Origin: Lewinellaceae bacterium
GTDB lineage: Bacteria > Bacteroidota > Bacteroidia > Chitinophagales > Saprospiraceae
NCBI GenBank assembly: GCA_020636215.1
Contig: JACJYG010000004.1
Span: 1,116,001 to 1,180,000, forward strand
Length of the DNA stretch: 64,000 nucleotides
Direction of reading: 5' to 3'
The number at the start of each line of letters is the position of its first letter. The stretch's first letter is position 1. Under the pieces are notes generated by a model. That model saw nothing but the letters and a program-made list of their open reading frames with translations, did no database searches and was not told the origin of the DNA. Below are positions 42,310 to 50,875 of this stretch, piece after piece. The translations under genes and the position numbers were made by a program.

Positions 42310-42359
42310 AATAATCGGAATTTGGAATATTAAAAAAACAAAATAAAAATACCGTTCCT

Positions 42360-42409
42360 CCTGCTGTTATGTAACAGCAGGCCATGTTTGGGCAGTGTGC
42401 CCAACGGCC
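42360..42409. promoter_or_regulatory. Two adjacent palindromes in the protease leader
   Basis: Palindrome 1: CCTGCTGTTA (42360-42369), TG, TAACAGCAGG (42372-42381). Palindrome 2: TTGGGCA (42388-42394), GTG, TGCCCAA (42398-42404), itself enclosed by GGCC on both sides. They lie 50-100 bases upstream of the protease ATG. No T tract on either strand, so an operator or structured 5' UTR is more likely than a terminator. The rest of 42310-42553 is AT-rich without a gene. Confidence 0.45.
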
Positions 42410-42553
42410 GTCAGTCGCTAAATTCCAGGTGTGAGATTACTTGTGGTTGTTTAACCGGGGTGGGTTGAGATTAGTGGGTGTTTATCTCAAAACAAATTTA
42501 CACTTATATTTTATTTTTAAAAACCGAATCAACGAATATTAACTTTTGGCCCT

Positions 42554-43912
42554 TCACCGATAATAATCCGCCATTTCCATCAGCAGCCCGTTAACCACAT
42601 CATTCCAGTTGCGAACGCTTTCATTAGCGGAGATTGCAATGGTGAGCTGGTACTCTGGCAAATACATGAGGATGGAGCGGTAGCCCATCAGGGAGCCGGT
42701 ATGCCCCATGTGCTGGATGCCGTGGTCGTCCCATAAGCGCATGCCCAGGCCATAGTGGTCGCCGCCCACGGAGGCGCCAATATCCTGCTCCATCTCCTGA
42801 AGAGAAGCTTCCGAAACCAACTGTCCGGAGTAGAGGGCATGCCCGAAGCGGGCGACATCACTGGGGGTGGAAACGATAGAGCCGGCCGCGCCAACTGCGG
42901 AGAGATGGTATTCATAGGCCCGGGCGTTCTCCGCCAGGCTGTCGATATGGTTTTTGCGCGTGCTGAAATCGTCGTAGATCGTTTGTTTCAGGCCCAGCGG
43001 CTCAAAAATGTATTCTTTGTAAGCTTCTCCGAGGGGTTTCTTCAGGACGGCTTCCACCAACTCGCCTAACAGGTAAAAGCCGGTATTGGAATATCCATAA
43101 CCTTTTCCCGGTTTGAAGCGGGCGCCGCGCTGCGCGGCAAATCGGTTGATATCCTGTTCGGTCCAGGTTCGGTACTTCCAGTTTCCGCGGTAAAAAGCCG
43201 GGTGGTTGAGGTGATCGACGACTCCGGCCGTATGGCTCAGCAACTGGCGGATGGTAATCTCTTTGCTAAAAGGCACATTGACCGGCAGGTAATTGTAAAG
43301 GGTATCATCCAGTTTGAAATATCCTTCCTCGACCAGGCGCATCACCAGGGCGGAGGTAAAAAGCTTGGAAACACTGGCAACCCGATAGCGGTAGTTGGGG
43401 TCGGCCTCGGCGGCATTCCATGCGTTCGCCCGTCCGAAGGTAGCAGTCTTTAATTGGCCGTCAGGGGTAATGATTGCAGCCGATGCGCCCAGCAGGCCCT
43501 GTACTTTTGAGGAACAAAGGGACGAGAAAGCCTCGTCCAGGTGTTGTTCCACCGAGTGGCCATAGTCCACCTTAAGGCTGATCATTTTGGTGCGAACCAC
43601 CCGGCCGTCGTCGGCTTTTATCGCAAAGAAATACTCCCCTTTGTCGATGCGCTCCGGCCGGCCGTGCAATTGCCGTAATACAGGGTCGAATGTGAGCCAT
43701 TCAGGCAGGTTAAACGCGTTTACCTCAACAACATCATTGTCGATATCCTCCACTTCGATATTCAGGGTAAAATCTCTTTCTGTAAATGCCTGTGCATTAT
43801 CCTCCGTCGGCGCAAGGAAAATGGGCGGTGTATTGAATGGGTCTGCAACAGCCACTACCAGGCTGGACAGCGTGAGCAGGAAGATCGCTAAGCGCCAACG
43901 TACGTGTTCCAT
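42554..43912 (-). CDS. Serine hydrolase (class C beta-lactamase fold) with N-terminal cadherin-like domain, copy 1
   Basis: 452 residues, ATG 43912, export signal in the first 23 residues. Residues about 30-115 form an Ig/CADG-type domain (EDIDNDVVEVNAFNLPEWLTFDP). The hydrolase domain has Ser180-Val-Ser-Lys183 as SxxK, Tyr274-Ser-Asn276 as YxN (GYGYSNTGF) and HTG in MGHTGSLMGY, all catalytic parts of the penicillin-binding/esterase/beta-lactamase group. It may be a periplasmic D-Ala-D-Ala peptidase or esterase. The next minus-strand gene upstream (44266-45624) is a same-length paralog, separated by octamer repeats, so this is a tandem duplication. Confidence 0.88.
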   Translation of the reverse strand: MEHVRWRLAIFLLTLSSLVVAVADPFNTPPIFLAPTEDNAQAFTERDFTLNIEVEDIDNDVVEVNAFNLPEWLTFDPVLRQLHGRPERIDKGEYFFAIKADDGRVVRTKMISLKVDYGHSVEQHLDEAFSSLCSSKVQGLLGASAAIITPDGQLKTATFGRANAWNAAEADPNYRYRVASVSKLFTSALVMRLVEEGYFKLDDTLYNYLPVNVPFSKEITIRQLLSHTAGVVDHLNHPAFYRGNWKYRTWTEQDINRFAAQRGARFKPGKGYGYSNTGFYLLGELVEAVLKKPLGEAYKEYIFEPLGLKQTIYDDFSTRKNHIDSLAENARAYEYHLSAVGAAGSIVSTPSDVARFGHALYSGQLVSEASLQEMEQDIGASVGGDHYGLGMRLWDDHGIQHMGHTGSLMGYRSILMYLPEYQLTIAISANESVRNWNDVVNGLLMEMADYYR

Positions 43913-44088
43913 ATCAGGTCAGTCTCTTTTCAAGGGTATAACTTGCTGAAAATCGGGCTCCTCCCGGAAGCCCTCCGCATAAATACGAATTTTCAAACGG
44001 ATTGCTACCAATATTGTTTCGCTTTTTCTTCGGCCTTAACAACACTGTTTGCCCAATTGGGGTAATGAAAGAATGTAGAAATGCAAAA

Positions 44089-44262
44089 CCACATTCTTGC
44101 ATTCTCGCATTCTTGCATTCTCGCATTCTTGCATTCCCGCATTCCCGCATTCTCGCATTCCCACATTCTCACATTCCTGCATTCTTGCATTCCTGCATTC
44201 TTGCATTCCTGCATTCCTGCATTCCTGCATTCCTGCATTCCTGCATTCCCGCATTCCCCCTC
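44089..44262 (+). repeat. Octamer tandem repeat, GCATTCTC/GCATTCCT type, about 21 units
   Basis: Eight-base units GCATTCTC, GCATTCTT, GCATTCCC, GCATTCCT and ACATTCTC. It starts 3 bases beyond the stop of the minus-strand gene ending at 44266 and runs 175 bp toward the paralogous gene. The largest of the five octamer arrays. Confidence 0.92.
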
Positions 44263-44265
44263 CCC

Positions 44266-45624
44266 CTACTGGTAATGCCCCACCACTTCTACCAGTATCC
44301 CGTTTACCAGGTCATACCAGTTGGCGTGCGGCTCGTTGGTGGCCAGGGCGATGCAGACATCATAAGCAGGCACGTACATAAGAATAGTCCGATAATCCAT
44401 CAGGGCGCCGGAATGGCCGTGATGGATGATGTTGTGGTCATCCCACAGCCGGGTGCCCAGTCCGTAGTGGTCGCCGCCCACTGCATAACCATAATCTGTG
44501 GTCATAGCGTCTATAGAAGCTGCGCTTAGGAAGCCGCCGCCATAAACAGCGCGCCCAAAGCGAGCGATATCAGAAGGTGTAGCTACGATGGCGCCGGCAG
44601 CCCCCACAGCCGAGAGGTGGTACTCGTAGGAACGCGCATTGCGAGCCAGGTTCGGAATAGGATGGCCAATGTCGCTGAAATCATCATAAATTGTATTCTC
44701 CAGGCCGAGGGGGGCGAAAATATATTGTTCGAATGCCTGCGCCAGAGGCATTTGGGCTACTTCCTCCACCAACGCCCCTAAGATGTAAAAGCCGGTATTG
44801 GAATAGGCATACCCTGTGCCAGGTGGATAGAGAGCGCCGTGGCCGGCCGCGTACTGGAAGATATCCTCGTTCGTCCAGGTGCGGCTCATCCAGTTGCCCG
44901 TCCAGAAGTCGTTGCTATTGAGATGGTCTACCACACCGGCAGTATGGCTAAGTAGCTGGCGGATTGTTATATTTTCCCCGTACTGTAGGCCGGGAATAGG
45001 CAGGTAGGTAAAAAGCTTGTCATCGAGCTGGAAGAAGCCTTCCTCGGCCAGGCGCAGCACCAGGGCGCTGGTAAATACCTTGCTCACACTAGCCATGCGG
45101 TAGCGGTGGGCAGGGGTAACAGGCAGCCCTTCCCAGGGATTGCTGTCGCCTTCCGTTGCCGTCAGAAGTTGGCCTTCGGGGGTCATCACTGCAGCAGAGA
45201 CCCCCAATAGGCCCGGCGTGTTGAGTACAAAGCGTTCATGAAGCTCCTGTACCAGCTTCTCCTGCAGGCTGTAAAGAACCTCCACCTTAATGGTTAGCGG
45301 CTGACTACGCTGGCCCTTCCCATCATCCGCAATAACCGTCAGGTGATGCTCGCCTTTGTCCTGACGGGTAGGGGTCCCCTGCAGCTTTAGCGCTACCGGG
45401 TCGAAGTTCAGCCAGCCCGGAAGGCCTTCTACCTCTACAGCCAGAGGGTCGCCGTCTATATCGTCCACTGCAATAGTGAAAGAAAAAAGGGAGTCGGCAT
45501 AAGCCTGGGCAGTGAGCGGGCTATCAATTTCGGGAAGGTGGTTGATCGGCTCTTCTTTTGTATCCTTGGCACAAGAAGCAAAAAGCAGAATTGTTATCAG
45601 GAGGATGGGTAAACCTAAGCGCAT
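44266..45624 (-). CDS. Serine hydrolase lipoprotein with N-terminal cadherin-like domain, copy 2
   Basis: 452 residues, ATG 45624. Unlike copy 1 it has a lipobox (LLFASC, Cys18). The CADG-type domain (VDDIDGDPLAVEVEGLPGWLNFDP) and the hydrolase domain align with copy 1 along the whole length. SxxK is in RMASVSKVF near residue 180, YSN in YAYSNTGFYILG, and HSG in HHGHSGALMDY. Same catalytic class, so substrate may be shared or divergent after duplication. The difference in anchoring suggests different locations: membrane-bound here, soluble or inner-membrane anchored for copy 1. Confidence 0.88.
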   Translation of the reverse strand: MRLGLPILLITILLFASCAKDTKEEPINHLPEIDSPLTAQAYADSLFSFTIAVDDIDGDPLAVEVEGLPGWLNFDPVALKLQGTPTRQDKGEHHLTVIADDGKGQRSQPLTIKVEVLYSLQEKLVQELHERFVLNTPGLLGVSAAVMTPEGQLLTATEGDSNPWEGLPVTPAHRYRMASVSKVFTSALVLRLAEEGFFQLDDKLFTYLPIPGLQYGENITIRQLLSHTAGVVDHLNSNDFWTGNWMSRTWTNEDIFQYAAGHGALYPPGTGYAYSNTGFYILGALVEEVAQMPLAQAFEQYIFAPLGLENTIYDDFSDIGHPIPNLARNARSYEYHLSAVGAAGAIVATPSDIARFGRAVYGGGFLSAASIDAMTTDYGYAVGGDHYGLGTRLWDDHNIIHHGHSGALMDYRTILMYVPAYDVCIALATNEPHANWYDLVNGILVEVVGHYQ

Positions 45625-45793
45625 GGATAATTTTTTTTGAACCTTTAAGCTAATAAAATGATGGCATTTGTCATTAAAATTAGTAGGCTTAAGATAGTCA
45701 GTCTGTTAGCGACATTACGCTGCCATTTCCTTTTAGGTTTCATAAACTTTACCTTGTTTTGTAACGTTGAACGATTACCATTGACAAATTCTG

Positions 45794-46147
45794 GTGTTTC
45801 GAAACTCCATATACCGCTCCCTGGCTAGCTTTCTGCTGCTGCTGCTCTTTGTGTTGCCGATGGGCATGAAAGAGGCGCACTTGCTTTTGGAGCAGCACGA
45901 GCACAGTCCTGTATGCGACGCCAAAGCCGGTGACCAACACCTGCACGGCCAGGAGTTTCGCCATCACGATTGTGCGATTTGCCTCATCCATTATGCTCAG
46001 TTTCTAAGCGGAGAAAAGAGTTTTTCGCCCCCACGCCTGCTTGAAGTTGGGCAGGCTGTCACACCCGACTACCGTTTCCCCTACACCCACCCCATCCTCT
46101 CCCACATCCGGGAGCGAGGCCCGCCCAGTTCCACCATTTGCGCATGA
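45794..46147 (+). CDS. His/Cys-rich exported protein, probable metal binder
   Basis: 117 residues starting with GTG at 45794 (MFRNSIYRSLASFLLLLLFVLPMG, a signal peptide that requires this start). The mature part has dense metal-ligand residues: LLEQHEHSPVCDAKAGDQHL then HGQEFRHHDCAICLIHYAQF, with nine His and three Cys in about 50 residues. Small proteins of this composition precede metal-specific TonB receptors in Bacteroidota. The next gene is a TonB receptor 35 bases downstream, so I infer a zinc-, copper- or cobalt-related operon. I do not recognise a named family. Confidence 0.7.
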   Translation: MFRNSIYRSLASFLLLLLFVLPMGMKEAHLLLEQHEHSPVCDAKAGDQHLHGQEFRHHDCAICLIHYAQFLSGEKSFSPPRLLEVGQAVTPDYRFPYTHPILSHIRERGPPSSTICA

Positions 46148-46182
46148 GCTCATTTTGGTTGAACTAAAAAAATAGCAATAAT

Positions 46183-48546
46183 ATGTTAAAACGGCTGTTG
46201 CTCCTTGGGCAATGGCTCCTGGCTATCTGGTTTTCGCCTAGCTTATTGGCCCAAAACCACTGCGACATCACCCTGAAAGGCAAGGTGGTTGACGCACACA
46301 CCCGGGAGCCGGTAGCATTTGCCAGCATTGCGATCCAGAATAAAAATATCGGGACGTTAGCCGACGAAAACGGGAATTACGTTTTGAAGAACCTCTGCCC
46401 GGGAAATTTAATCCTGGTTTGCACTCACGTTGGATGCCATCACGCGGAACACGAGATCCTACTGGTGGAGAACATGAGTTGGGATTTTGAACTGGAAGAA
46501 GAAAGTGTTCTGTTGGAGGAAGTGGTGGTCCAGGGGAAGGCGCCGGTGCTGGAAGCCACCCAGTCCAGCACTACCCTGGAGGCAGCCCAACTGCAATCAG
46601 GACGCGGCAAGTCGCTGGGGGATGCGCTGAGCCAGTTGCCGGGCGTTACTACGCTCAACACCGGCGCCACCATCGCCAAGCCGGTCATCCAGGGCCTGCA
46701 CAGCAACCGGGTGCTCATTCTGAACAATGGTGTCCGACAGGAAGGCCAACAGTGGGGCTCCGAACACGCCCCCGAGATCGACCCCTTTCTGGCTGACAAA
46801 ATTACGGTCATTAAAGGCGCCAGTAGCGTACGTTATGGAGCCGACGCCATCGCGGGCGTCGTGCTGGTAGAACCCCGCCCGCTACGGGAACAAACCGGAA
46901 TCAGCGGCGAAGCCAACCTGCAGGGGTTCAGTAATGGCCGCACCGGCATTGCATCCGGCATGTTGGAAGGCAAGCTAAAGGGTAGACTCCCAATCAGCGG
47001 CCGCCTGCAAGGCACCCTCAAACGGGGAGGCAACCTGCAAGCACCCGGCTATTACCTGGATAATACGGGCGTAGAAGAACTGAATTTCTCCTGGGCCGTA
47101 GGCCTCCAGCAGGAAAAATGGGCCACGGAAGCCTTCTATTCCCGTTTTTTTACCCGCCTGGGTATTTTCAGCGGCTCTCATATCGGCAACCTCACCGACC
47201 TGCGCAACGCCATTGAACGGGAACGGCCGTTAGCGGAAGGCTCCTTTACCTATGAACTGGGCCGGCCCCTGCAGCGCATCTACCATGAATTGTTTAAATG
47301 GAAGGCCAGTCTGGAAACAGGCCAGGCCGGGACATTGCAGCTGCAACTGTCCCGCCAGTTCAACCGCCGACAGGAATATGACGCCCACCGGCAGTATGGT
47401 TCACTCCCGGATAACCTGGATATCCCCCAAATTGAATTCGAGATCACCACTCATGCGGCTGAACTGAGTTGGGAACATCGCCCTATTCACCACTTATGGG
47501 GCAGTATCGGCGCCATTTTCCAGCAACAGGCCAATACCACCGACCGCGGGGCGCTCATTCCCAATTACAACAACTACAGCGCCGGCGCCTACTGGATCGA
47601 GCGCTGGAAAAAATATCCCTTCCCGCTCGAACTGGAAAGCGGGCTGCGCTACGATTATCAAAAGATGGATATTGGCCGGCAGGGGCAGGATAGCATCGGG
47701 CAACAGCTCGAATTCAACAACCTTTCGGGCACCATTGGCGCCATCTACCGATTTCCCAAATTACTGGACCTGCGTTTCAACTTTGGCACCGCCTGGCGGG
47801 CGCCCAACGTCAGCGAACTCTTCAGCAACGGCGTGCACCACGGGGCCGCTTCCTACGAAGCAGGCGACCCCAACCTCGGCCCCGAACGAGCCTTCAACAC
47901 CAGCTTGTCCGCCGGCCTAAACCACGGCAACCGCCTGCAGGCTACGGTTACCTTGTACTACAATATCATCGACAATTTCATCTTCCTGGAACCCCAAAGC
48001 GAGCCCGTGCTGACCATCCGCGGCGCTTTCCCTGCCTTCCATTACACCCAGGCCGACGCCCGCCTCATGGGCCTCGACTGGCAGTTGGATTACGAGCTGA
48101 TACCGGGGCTACAGCTGGAGTCTAAGGGTTCCTTGCTGGACGCCTGGAACCGCGAGCGGGAGGAATATCTCAGTCTGATGCCCCCCTTCCGCTTTGAGCA
48201 GGGCCTGAAGTATTCTTTTCTGCACGGAAAAGTGGAATCAGAAGCGCCTTTTCTACGCTTATCCATGACAAACGTGTTGGAACAAACCCGCATTCCGCCT
48301 GAAGCAGACTACGCGCCACCGCCGCCGGGCTACACTCTTTTCCAACTGGAGGGCCGCACCCAGTTCCGGCTGGGCCGACAACCGCTGGAAGTAGGCTTTA
48401 CTGTATTCAACCTCCTCAACACCAGCTACCGGGAGTATCTCAACCGCTTCCGCTATTTCACCGATGAACCGGGCCGCAATGTGTCGCTGCGGCTGCGCCT
48501 GCCGTTCGGCCTGAAGATTGGGCGGGGTGAAGGGGTACTCGAATAG
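46183..48546 (+). CDS. TonB-dependent receptor, probable metal transporter
   Basis: 787 residues, ATG 46183, signal peptide to about residue 24. Residues about 30-105 are a CarboxypepD_reg-like beta sandwich (LKGKVVDAHTREPVAFASIA). The plug runs from VVVQGKAPVLEATQSSTTLE to about 230, including GDALSQLPGVTTLNTGATIA, IQGLHSNRVLILNNGVRQEG and SEHAPEIDPFLADKITVIKG. The 22-strand barrel fills the rest, with TonB-receptor end signature in LRLRLPFGLKIG region. The QEGQQWGSEHAPEID segment is like zinc/metal receptors such as ZnuD. It imports a substrate with TonB-ExbBD energy; zinc is the best guess given the His-rich neighbour. Confidence 0.88.
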   Translation: MLKRLLLLGQWLLAIWFSPSLLAQNHCDITLKGKVVDAHTREPVAFASIAIQNKNIGTLADENGNYVLKNLCPGNLILVCTHVGCHHAEHEILLVENMSWDFELEEESVLLEEVVVQGKAPVLEATQSSTTLEAAQLQSGRGKSLGDALSQLPGVTTLNTGATIAKPVIQGLHSNRVLILNNGVRQEGQQWGSEHAPEIDPFLADKITVIKGASSVRYGADAIAGVVLVEPRPLREQTGISGEANLQGFSNGRTGIASGMLEGKLKGRLPISGRLQGTLKRGGNLQAPGYYLDNTGVEELNFSWAVGLQQEKWATEAFYSRFFTRLGIFSGSHIGNLTDLRNAIERERPLAEGSFTYELGRPLQRIYHELFKWKASLETGQAGTLQLQLSRQFNRRQEYDAHRQYGSLPDNLDIPQIEFEITTHAAELSWEHRPIHHLWGSIGAIFQQQANTTDRGALIPNYNNYSAGAYWIERWKKYPFPLELESGLRYDYQKMDIGRQGQDSIGQQLEFNNLSGTIGAIYRFPKLLDLRFNFGTAWRAPNVSELFSNGVHHGAASYEAGDPNLGPERAFNTSLSAGLNHGNRLQATVTLYYNIIDNFIFLEPQSEPVLTIRGAFPAFHYTQADARLMGLDWQLDYELIPGLQLESKGSLLDAWNREREEYLSLMPPFRFEQGLKYSFLHGKVESEAPFLRLSMTNVLEQTRIPPEADYAPPPPGYTLFQLEGRTQFRLGRQPLEVGFTVFNLLNTSYREYLNRFRYFTDEPGRNVSLRLRLPFGLKIGRGEGVLE

Positions 48547-48614
48547 CAGAAGTGAGAAGTGAGTGTGGGAGTGTTCAGGAGTTCGTGTATTCGAGTCCCG
48601 TCCTTGTGCGCCGG

Positions 48615-48668
48615 GCCTCGAACACTCAAACACTCGAACACTCAAACACTCGAACACTCAAACACTCA
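48615..48668 (+). repeat. Octamer tandem repeat, AACACTCA/AACACTCG type
   Basis: About seven 8-bp units alternating CGAACACT and CAAACACT. It lies between the TonB receptor and the lipoprotein start at 48703. The word is unrelated to the GAATGC octamer. Confidence 0.85.
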
Positions 48669-48702
48669 ATTACATTTTCAAACCATAAAAAAACAACCCA
48701 TT

Positions 48703-49263
48703 ATGCAATCTTTAAATGTAAATCTCCTGCGCTTTTTCTTCCTTTTCCTCACTGCAGGCGCCCTGCTCTGGACGGGCTGCGAGAAGGACGACGACGAAGG
48801 GCCCGACAATGAAGAGGAATTGATTACTACGGTCCGGCTGACTTTTACCGATGGGGCCGGCAATTCCAGTGTTTTTAACTTCAGCGATACCGACGGCATC
48901 GGCGGTAACCCGCCGGTAGCAGAGGATATCATCCTGGCGCCTAATACCGCCTACGTGCTGTCTATGGAATTCCTGGATGAGTCCAACCCCAATGATGTGG
49001 CGGACATAACCGAGGAAATAAAGGCCGAAGCGACAGAGCACCTGGTGTGTTTTGACTTCGCGCCCCCCATTTCCGCCATCACTCGCATTGACCAGGACGG
49101 CGACGGAAAACCACTTGGCCTGGAGTCTGATTGCACTACGGGCGACGCCGGCAGTGGCGCCCTTACGGTGTCGCTCAAGCACCAACCGGACAAAGCTAAT
49201 GCCAACCCCTGCAGTACAGGGGAGACAGATGTAGAAGCGACATTTGAAGTGATCGTGCAATAA
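48703..49263 (+). CDS. Lipoprotein paired with a TonB receptor
   Basis: 186 residues from ATG 48703 (MQSLNVNLLRFFFLFLTAGALLWTGC); the longer frame upstream is only repeat. Cys26 is the lipidation site, followed by an acid-rich stretch EKDDDEGPDNEEE. The rest is a beta-rich domain (TVRLTFTDGAGNSSVFNFSD, TAYVLSMEFLDESNP, HLVCFDFAPPISAITRIDQDGDG, SGALTVSLKHQPDKA). Such proteins beside TonB receptors are sometimes labelled type 1 periplasmic-binding-fold proteins; the label is not supported by anything I can see. Third gene of the probable metal operon; may hold or pass the ligand to the receptor. Confidence 0.72.
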   Translation: MQSLNVNLLRFFFLFLTAGALLWTGCEKDDDEGPDNEEELITTVRLTFTDGAGNSSVFNFSDTDGIGGNPPVAEDIILAPNTAYVLSMEFLDESNPNDVADITEEIKAEATEHLVCFDFAPPISAITRIDQDGDGKPLGLESDCTTGDAGSGALTVSLKHQPDKANANPCSTGETDVEATFEVIVQ

Positions 49264-49271
49264 GTTTCAAT

Positions 49272-49308
49272 GGGTGGGGGGGCGGCCCCTTTTACCGCCT
49301 TCCCACCC
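49272..49308. terminator. Hairpin between convergent genes
   Basis: GGGTGGG (49272-49278) and GGCGG (49281-49285) pair with CCGCC (49295-49299) and CCCACCC (49302-49308). It overlaps the last codons of the DUF4058 gene and could terminate from either side. Confidence 0.45.
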
Positions 49309-50068
49309 CCAATCCCTTCATCCAGTCCAACGCCTCCATGGAAAAAGCGGGCGCCGGGGGCGCTTCGCTGTAATCGATGGACTTGTCCAGTGCGCGCTGT
49401 TCGTACAAGTCTTTCAGCGCTTTTCCCAAATCGAGGAAAGTATCCTTATCCGGTGCTTTCAGGGGGACGGGGATAACCGGCAACGGTTCCATAACATCCA
49501 CCGCCCAGACCTGGGTTTGCCCCTGCCCGGCCCGGATAAGCGTGATCAAATAATGGGCCTTTGGCAGATAAGGATGCGCCAGGGGGCGTTCGCCGCGCCG
49601 CAGCAGGTCAATTTCGATGAGGTGCACGCCCGCCTGATGCAGGCGGAGCCGCTTCTCCCGGTAGGGTTGCAGGCCAGGCCGGCGTTTGTTCAGGGGGGAG
49701 AGTATTTCAATGGCGGTGATGAGTTGGTTGCTTTTCCTGTCTTTGACCTCGACAAAAGGAATGCGCACTTCAACCGGTTTGATAGCCGGCAGCACGATGG
49801 TTTCCGGCGTAGTGGCCGGCCCGCCGTACCCTTCCAAAGGTTCTTTCAGCGCATCCGGTTTGCGAAAAACCTCCACATCCGGGTACATGATGCCCACATC
49901 TTCCTCCGGTGAGGTATCTTCCACGGTGTAATTATTGAGATGTACGATATAAGGCTCTCCGAGCCGAGGCGTCAGCTGAACGCTGATCAGATACGCCAGG
50001 CTGTTGTGGACATCCGGCCAAAGATGCCCTTCGAGGTAAGGGTCCATTCCGGGAAAGGGAGAAGGCAT
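49292..50068 (-). CDS. DUF4058 family protein
   Basis: 258 residues, ATG 50068 (MPSPFPGMDPYLEGHLWPDVHNSLAYLIS, the standard start of DUF4058). Further matches: VEVRIPFVEVKDRKSNQLITAIEILSPLNKR, which resembles a restriction-endonuclease-like core with E-V-K/I-E pattern, and HLIEIDLLRRGERPLAH. DUF4058 proteins are common in Cyanobacteria, Planctomycetes and some Bacteroidota and multiply in genomes; function is unknown, nuclease-like fold is inference. Convergent with the TonB operon, and next to a MITE, which fits a mobile or laterally acquired gene. Confidence 0.88.
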   Translation of the reverse strand: MPSPFPGMDPYLEGHLWPDVHNSLAYLISVQLTPRLGEPYIVHLNNYTVEDTSPEEDVGIMYPDVEVFRKPDALKEPLEGYGGPATTPETIVLPAIKPVEVRIPFVEVKDRKSNQLITAIEILSPLNKRRPGLQPYREKRLRLHQAGVHLIEIDLLRRGERPLAHPYLPKAHYLITLIRAGQGQTQVWAVDVMEPLPVIPVPLKAPDKDTFLDLGKALKDLYEQRALDKSIDYSEAPPAPAFSMEALDWMKGLGVGRR

Positions 50069-50183
50069 GGCTGTTTTATTACAAATATACCGGTTTTAAG
50101 TCAATCGGGGCGGCATTGCAACGGGAAGAGCAATAGAATTCCTTCCGTAGCAACTGTCTCTTTTGAGCTGATGGACAACTTAA

Positions 50184-50278
50184 TACTGTGTCACATTGAT
50201 TACCTAGATGGCAGGCACTTTGAAAGTTGAAAGTGCCTGCCATCTATAAATGTGTTATTAAATTAATTTGACACAGTA
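50184..50278. mobile_element. MITE-like element C, 95 bp, with 5-bp target duplication
   Basis: Ends TACTGTGTCA (50184-50193) and TGACACAGTA (50269-50278) are perfect inverted repeats; similarity extends to about 18 bp with 2-3 mismatches. CTTAA flanks both sides (50179-50183, 50279-50283), a clean target duplication. The centre is a perfect 16-bp hairpin: AGATGGCAGGCACTTT (50206-50221), 8-base loop, AAAGTGCCTGCCATCT (50230-50245). No coding frame. Ends of this type resemble IS256-class elements, but I cannot confirm a parent. Confidence 0.85.
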
Positions 50279-50370
50279 CTTAACGCGCCCTTGCGTAGTA
50301 ACAAAAATCATTGCCTTATCCAATGAATGCTGTTAGCTTAAAAGAGATTTTTAATCAAAAAATATCCGTA

Positions 50371-50865
50371 ATGAAAACTAAGCTAATTCTATTGGCATTC
50401 GCACTGCTGGCAATATTCCTGACGGCCTGTGAAGGCCCCGATGCCGAATTGGATAAAGCTGCGGTTCAGCAAATCGTGAACGAAACCCTGGCCGCTCAAC
50501 AGGCCGGGCAAAAGGACGGTATCCTCATCCACGCCACTGCCGGGCCGGACAACCCGCACCGGGTGCTGATGCCCTTACAGATGGCTGCCATGATGTCGGA
50601 AAGCCAGGATGTGATAATGTACTTCGACATTGACGCGGTGAAAGTGGTGGTGAAAGACGCCCCGGACCTCACCTACGCTCAGTTCCCTTCTTCCAAAACC
50701 CAGCTTAAGCAACTGTTGGAAAAAGGCGTGCCGCTGTACGCCTGCCCCGGCTGCCTTCAAGCGGCTGGCTATAAGCCTGAAGACTTGATGGAGGGGTTGC
50801 AGATCGCTGAGAAAGACAAGTTCTTTTCATTTACGAAGGGAAGGATAGTGACGCTGGATTATTGA
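50371..50865 (+). CDS. DsrE/DsrF-like lipoprotein
   Basis: 164 residues from ATG 50371 (MKTKLILLAFALLAIFLTAC, lipidation at Cys20); the frame is open upstream but only this start gives the lipoprotein signal. The DsrE fold begins about residue 50: GILIHATAGPDNPHRVLMPL, MAAMMSESQDVIMYFDIDAVKVVV, QLLEKGVPLYACPGCLQAAGY. Cys125 and Cys128 in ACPGC are at the position of the reactive cysteine of DsrE/TusD sulfur-relay proteins. An exported, lipid-anchored version suggests a thiol or persulfide role in the periplasm; partner unknown. Element C lies 92 bases upstream. Confidence 0.8.
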   Translation: MKTKLILLAFALLAIFLTACEGPDAELDKAAVQQIVNETLAAQQAGQKDGILIHATAGPDNPHRVLMPLQMAAMMSESQDVIMYFDIDAVKVVVKDAPDLTYAQFPSSKTQLKQLLEKGVPLYACPGCLQAAGYKPEDLMEGLQIAEKDKFFSFTKGRIVTLDY

Positions 50866-50875
50866 TCCAGGGGCA

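Noticed and set aside
44005..44275. Several Met/Glu/Cys- or His/Ile-rich ORFs over the octamer array
   Set aside because: Octamer repeats yield open frames on both strands; no signal or domain.
48575..48615. tRNA-like TTCGAGTCCC sequence
   Set aside because: No matching T-stem, anticodon arm or acceptor stem around it.
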